From positions 1-8,478 of the forward strand of contig DRJH01000449.1 in NCBI GenBank assembly GCA_011052285.1: a DNA stretch of 8,478 nucleotides, given 5' to 3'. This stretch comes from Gammaproteobacteria bacterium (lineage in GTDB: Bacteria > Pseudomonadota > Gammaproteobacteria > Arenicellales > DRJH01). The notes beneath the pieces are model-generated. The model did not search any database. It saw only the letters and a list, made by a program, of their open reading frames with translations, and was not told the DNA's origin. Both the position numbers and the translations under genes were made by a program. Shown piece by piece: positions 5,026 to 8,478 of the stretch (its first letter is position 1; each line of letters opens with the position of its first letter).

Positions 5026-5847
5026 CTATTGGCGCTGACCATTGTTCGAAATCCTGGTCGGCCTGGTAGCTGGTAAGTCTTCTGGTCGCTGCAACACCGT
5101 AAGAAGTGCCTTGTAGGCATCTATACTGTCAGCATCAGAATTCAGCAACGATAAGGGAGTATTTTTTCGACTCGCCTCCTTAAGCTGAGGGTCAAAAGGA
5201 ACCGGCTTGGGCGCCAGTCGATCGGCATGCCGTTGCTGCAATGATTGTAAAGCTTCGACACAAGCCCATATCTTGCTATCGTAAAAAGTCGGTAATACTA
5301 CATACGGCAGCGGCTGTTTGCGGACTCGGTTGACCATGGCCAACGTTTTGAGCATTCGTTCCAAACCTTTAATCGCCAGGTGTTCGGTCTGAACGGGAAT
5401 AACCAACTCCCGACTCGCCCCCAGAGCATTGATTAACAGCACGCCTAATGCCGGAGCACAATCGAACAGAACACGGTCGTAGCTTCGAACCAGGGGAGAG
5501 ATCGCTTGTGATAGCACCAAACCCATACCAGGGCGATTGATCAACTGGCGATCCAGAGTCGCCATAGCAGGGACCGCAGGCAATAGATCAATATTGTCGA
5601 AGCGGGTCTTTTGCACGACCTGCTGCACCGGTAGTTTTATCCTGGACTGCGATTCCTCAAAAAAACTATAGACAGAATACCGTAGTTGCTCGGGTTCAAA
5701 ACCGAAATAACTGGTTAAAGAGCCTTGCGGATCCGTATCCACCAGCAATATACGCTGACCACTCGATGCTAACAAACCAGCCAGAGTAACCGTGGTTGTG
5801 GTCTTGCCCACCCCACCTTTTTGGTTTGCAATCGCCAGCATATTCAT
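5026..5847 (-). CDS. ParA/MinD-family ATPase, ParC/Soj-like, of chemotaxis cluster (273 aa)
   Basis: This is a deviant-Walker P-loop ATPase of the kind that places chemotaxis arrays at cell poles or segregates them at division (ParC in Vibrio, PpfA-like proteins). The Walker A motif is KGGVGKTT (10-17), with signature Lys10 and catalytic Lys15. Walker A' is LLVDTDPQGSLTSYFG (34-49). The Walker B-like strand is DRVLFDCAP (124-132). A further conserved stretch is PVQTEHLAIKGLERML (151-166). The gene starts three bases after the cheB stop, so it belongs to the same operon. Plasmid ParA proteins often have an N-terminal DNA-binding domain; this one does not, and no parB-like gene or parS-like repeat is near. 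The usual cluster partner ParP is not encoded next to it. A chromosome-partition Soj is unlikely given the che context. Confidence 0.94.
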   Translation of the reverse strand: MNMLAIANQKGGVGKTTTTVTLAGLLASSGQRILLVDTDPQGSLTSYFGFEPEQLRYSVYSFFEESQSRIKLPVQQVVQKTRFDNIDLLPAVPAMATLDRQLINRPGMGLVLSQAISPLVRSYDRVLFDCAPALGVLLINALGASRELVIPVQTEHLAIKGLERMLKTLAMVNRVRKQPLPYVVLPTFYDSKIWACVEALQSLQQRHADRLAPKPVPFDPQLKEASRKNTPLSLLNSDADSIDAYKALLTVLQRPEDLPATRPTRISNNGQRQ

Positions 5848-5850
5848 CGG

Positions 5851-6906
5851 TCATGCCCACTTGCCAACCGATTTTGATCCTTGTTGCAAGCCGCTCACTA
5901 TCTCTGCGGGAGAAAGGGTATGAGCATCAATACCGGTTGCATGTACGGCATTAGGCATGCCAGCTACCACACAGCTTGCTGGACTTTGTGTCCAGACATC
6001 AGCCCCTTTTTGAAACAAACTTTTAGCACCCACTGCACCATCACTACCCATACCGGTTAGGACAATTGCCAACACGAACTCACAAGCTGTTGTAGCCAGA
6101 CTACTAAAACATTGATCTATGCACGGTTTATACAGCTCATCCGGCCTTGATGCGCTCACATGAATCAAGTATTGTCTGCCCCGTCGTTGCACAGTGATCT
6201 GCTGCCCACCAGGGGCAATGTAGATATGCCCGGGAACAGCAATATCACCCTCAGCCGCTTCCTTCACTACAGGCTGCGATAACTGATCAAGGCGTTGTGC
6301 GAAGGCCTGGGTAAACTGCGCCGGCATATGCTGTACCACAATAATGGGGTAAGGGATGGTTGCCGGCAATTGCACCAACATCTCTTGCAGCACTTTTGGG
6401 CCTCCGGTCGACGCACCGATCAGCACCAGTGAGGGAACAACACGACCACTCTGACTGCTGGTTCGAGCAGAAGGTGCGATCGTAGTGGGTAGTAGCACAG
6501 CTCGCGAAACCTGACTTTTTGCAAGCATGTGAACCTTGGCACGCAATATGGCGCCAGCTCCGGAAATGTCACCGTTACTTTCCTTGGCCAAAAAATCTGT
6601 TGCACCGGCCGCCAGTGAGTGAATTGTCGAAATCGCACCAGCTTGGGTCTGAGAGGAAAACATCAAAATAGGTAAAGGGTGTTCCGCCATAATCCGTTTA
6701 ACGGATTCAATACCCCCAATCCCGGGCATTTCAACATCCATAGTGACCACATCGGGTCGTAGTGTACGAACCTGGGCAATCGCCTGTGTACCATTTTCTG
6801 CTTCACCAACAACCCGGATGTCAGTATCCTCTTGCAGCATTCGAGTGATTCCATGGCGCATGAAGGCACTATCATCAACCACCAACACTCGAATCGGTCG
6901 CATCAT
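5851..6906 (-). CDS. cheB: Protein-glutamate methylesterase/deamidase CheB (351 aa)
   Basis: CheB removes methyl groups from receptor glutamates and deamidates glutamines, giving adaptation. An N-terminal receiver domain (about 4-125) has the acidic pair D11-D12, the phospho-acceptor D57 in TMDVEMPG, and Lys108. A Ser/Thr-rich linker (about 135-158) precedes the C-terminal esterase domain. The catalytic triad is readable: S166 in IGASTGGP, H193 in VVQHMPAQF, and D289 in LTGMGSDG. Length is normal for the family. The ATG 6906 overlaps the cheA TGA by four bases (ATGA), so translation is probably coupled to cheA; a second Met follows directly. It would be activated by phosphotransfer from CheA. 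Confidence 0.98.
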   Translation of the reverse strand: MMRPIRVLVVDDSAFMRHGITRMLQEDTDIRVVGEAENGTQAIAQVRTLRPDVVTMDVEMPGIGGIESVKRIMAEHPLPILMFSSQTQAGAISTIHSLAAGATDFLAKESNGDISGAGAILRAKVHMLAKSQVSRAVLLPTTIAPSARTSSQSGRVVPSLVLIGASTGGPKVLQEMLVQLPATIPYPIIVVQHMPAQFTQAFAQRLDQLSQPVVKEAAEGDIAVPGHIYIAPGGQQITVQRRGRQYLIHVSASRPDELYKPCIDQCFSSLATTACEFVLAIVLTGMGSDGAVGAKSLFQKGADVWTQSPASCVVAGMPNAVHATGIDAHTLSPAEIVSGLQQGSKSVGKWA

Positions 6907-8478
6907 GCCACCTGTATATTGCTCAGCGAAGCATAATGGGTAATCAAACCCAGGATGTCGAGAATCAGGGCAATTTCACCATCCCCGGTAATGGTGGCCC
7001 CAACCAGCCCCGGGGTTCCATGCAATAATTTACCCAAAGGCTTAATGACAACCTCTTCCTGACCCACCAGATCATCAACAATCAAACCATATCGTGCCGA
7101 ACCAAGACTTACCAGCACGAGATGTGCCTGCTGCGATGGTGGAGCGAGGGAATTGGTAGTCAACCAGTCCCGTAACGAATAAACCGGCACCACCTTATCC
7201 TGCAAAATAAATACTTTTTGTCCGTCGACCCGCTTGGTACGGGTTTCATCATATTCAAGAATTTCCAGAATACTCAGCAACGGAATAGCAAATATATGGC
7301 CCGCCACCTTGACCATTAGGGTCGGCATAATCGCCAGAGTCAATGGCACCTTGATATAAATTACCGTGCCGGCCCCAAGTTCAGACTCAATCGATACCGA
7401 GCCATTGAACTGACCGATCCGGGTTTTAACCACATCCATACCGACCCCTCTTCCAGACACATTTGAGGCCACATCCATGGTGGTAAATCCAGGCATAAAA
7501 ATCAGGTTGAAACACTCCTCACGACTCATTCGAGCAGCTGCCTCTACACTGATTAACCCCTTATCAAGGGCTTTTTTGCGCAATTTCTCCGCATCCAGGC
7601 CGACACCATCATCGGCGACGCCCACTTGAATATGATCCCCTTTCTGTGATGCCATGAGACGAACCCGGCCACATCTTGGCTTGCCGGCGGCAGCCCGCTG
7701 TGCTGGCATTTCGATACCATGATCAACTGAATTCCTGACCAGATGCACCAGCGGATCAGCCAGCGCGTCAACCAGGGTCTTGTCCAGAGCGGTATCTTCA
7801 CCCTCCATCTCCAGCAGCACCTCTTTATTGAGGATACGTGCCAGATCGCGAACGACCCGCGGGAAACGGCCAAAAGCTTTTTTGATCGGTTGCATGCGAG
7901 TTTTCATAACCAGCGTTTGCAGATCACTGGCCACCAGGCTGAGATTGTTGACAGCCTGAGTCAGATGCTCATTGCCCAAATCAGCATCCAGTGTTGACAG
8001 TCTATTGCGCGCCAAAACCAGCTCACCCACCATGTTCATAATATCATCCAGACCTTTGGTATCGACCCGTATGGTGCTATCTGCGACTTCTGCTGGATGC
8101 GCGGATGCGAGTGCTACCGCTCTTTGTTTCTTCTCTTGGTGGTCCGTAGGCATCACGGTATCGGCAGCCCCTTCTGCCGGTTGTGGGCTAGCCGGGATAA
8201 CCGATGCCTGCGGTGGGTCAGCAACATTGCGGAGCAGGTCACCAAGCTCCTTATCTGATCTGGTCTGATCATGTGTCGCATGCGCCGCCTCTACGGTCTC
8301 CTGCGACTTCATATCACCACCCCTAAGGCCGGGCAACTGGTCCAGTAGCGCATCGAATTCATCATCAGAAATTTCATCATTGGCCGCATCCGAGGTGTCC
8401 ACTGTGCCCTCATCGACAGGACTTTCAGGGGAAGTCGATACGGACTGAACCGATGCTACGGGAACTTCCTTTGCACTA
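6903..8478 (-). CDS. cheA: Chemotaxis histidine kinase CheA, partial (5' end outside window)
   Basis: The open frame runs to the window edge, giving 524 C-terminal residues; the P1 phosphotransfer and P2 CheY-binding domains would lie beyond it. Counting from the first whole codon (8475-8477), an acidic segment DEISDDEFDALLDQLPG lies at 34-50, followed by a Pro/Ala-rich linker. The P3 dimerisation helices are at about 135-200 (LDDIMNMVGELVLARNRL). The P4 ATPase has its N box HLVRNSVDHGIE near 245-256, G1 DDGVGLD near 289-295, FMPGFTT near 327-333, and G2 GRGVGMD near 343-349. The P5 CheW-like domain spans about 385-515. All ATP-binding motifs look intact. The GTG at 8400-8402 is internal and not the start. 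It autophosphorylates and passes phosphate to CheY and CheB. Confidence 0.98.
   Translation of the reverse strand, partial: SAKEVPVASVQSVSTSPESPVDEGTVDTSDAANDEISDDEFDALLDQLPGLRGGDMKSQETVEAAHATHDQTRSDKELGDLLRNVADPPQASVIPASPQPAEGAADTVMPTDHQEKKQRAVALASAHPAEVADSTIRVDTKGLDDIMNMVGELVLARNRLSTLDADLGNEHLTQAVNNLSLVASDLQTLVMKTRMQPIKKAFGRFPRVVRDLARILNKEVLLEMEGEDTALDKTLVDALADPLVHLVRNSVDHGIEMPAQRAAAGKPRCGRVRLMASQKGDHIQVGVADDGVGLDAEKLRKKALDKGLISVEAAARMSREECFNLIFMPGFTTMDVASNVSGRGVGMDVVKTRIGQFNGSVSIESELGAGTVIYIKVPLTLAIMPTLMVKVAGHIFAIPLLSILEILEYDETRTKRVDGQKVFILQDKVVPVYSLRDWLTTNSLAPPSQQAHLVLVSLGSARYGLIVDDLVGQEEVVIKPLGKLLHGTPGLVGATITGDGEIALILDILGLITHYASLSNIQVA

Noticed and set aside
6903..8402. CheA starting at the GTG at 8400-8402
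   Set aside because: The frame stays open to the window edge and P1/P2 are needed upstream, so the GTG is internal.

Overview
The window looks like part of a polar-flagellum and chemotaxis region of a gammaproteobacterium. The evidence is the minus-strand order cheA, cheB, a ParA/MinD-type ATPase, cheW and a DUF2802 membrane protein, an order typical of polarly flagellated Pseudomonas-, Vibrio- and Shewanella-like bacteria. No genus can be assigned from the sequence alone. By eye, base composition and codon use are mid-range and uniform, and I saw no insertion sequence, tRNA, rRNA or CRISPR array.

Layout from left to right. Positions 1-167 (minus) hold the start of a hemerythrin-like gene that runs out of the window. 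Positions 168-633 hold no confident gene but carry two divergent matches to the sigma-28 (FliA) promoter consensus, one facing each neighbour. Positions 634-2612 (plus) hold a two-gene operon with a 4-base overlap: a FliK-like hook-length-control protein and a small stand-alone homologue of the FlhB/EscU cytoplasmic domain. Positions 2621-3595 (minus) hold a GAF-like/GGDEF diguanylate cyclase that converges on that operon. A sigma-54-like box lies upstream of it. Positions 3765-8478 (minus) hold the chemotaxis operon, read right to left: cheA (5' end outside the window), cheB, parA-like, cheW, an uncertain small basic ORF, and the DUF2802 gene.

How the genes fit together. CheA, CheB and CheW are the kinase, the adaptation methylesterase and the receptor-kinase coupler of the array. 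The ParA-like ATPase probably positions arrays at the cell poles. Its usual partner ParP, normally encoded between parA and cheW, is absent from that place. A 144-base gap with a good sigma-54-type promoter match lies there instead. The FliK-like/FlhB-C pair suggests a second substrate-specificity or export-control module beside the main flagellar genes, and the diguanylate cyclase adds a c-di-GMP input near motility genes. Points that stand out are the missing ParP, the promoters of two flagellar sigma classes, the truncated hemerythrin, an internal duplication in the FliK-like protein, the loss of the NPTH cleavage motif in the FlhB-like protein, and a small basic ORF. I found no wholly unknown system.
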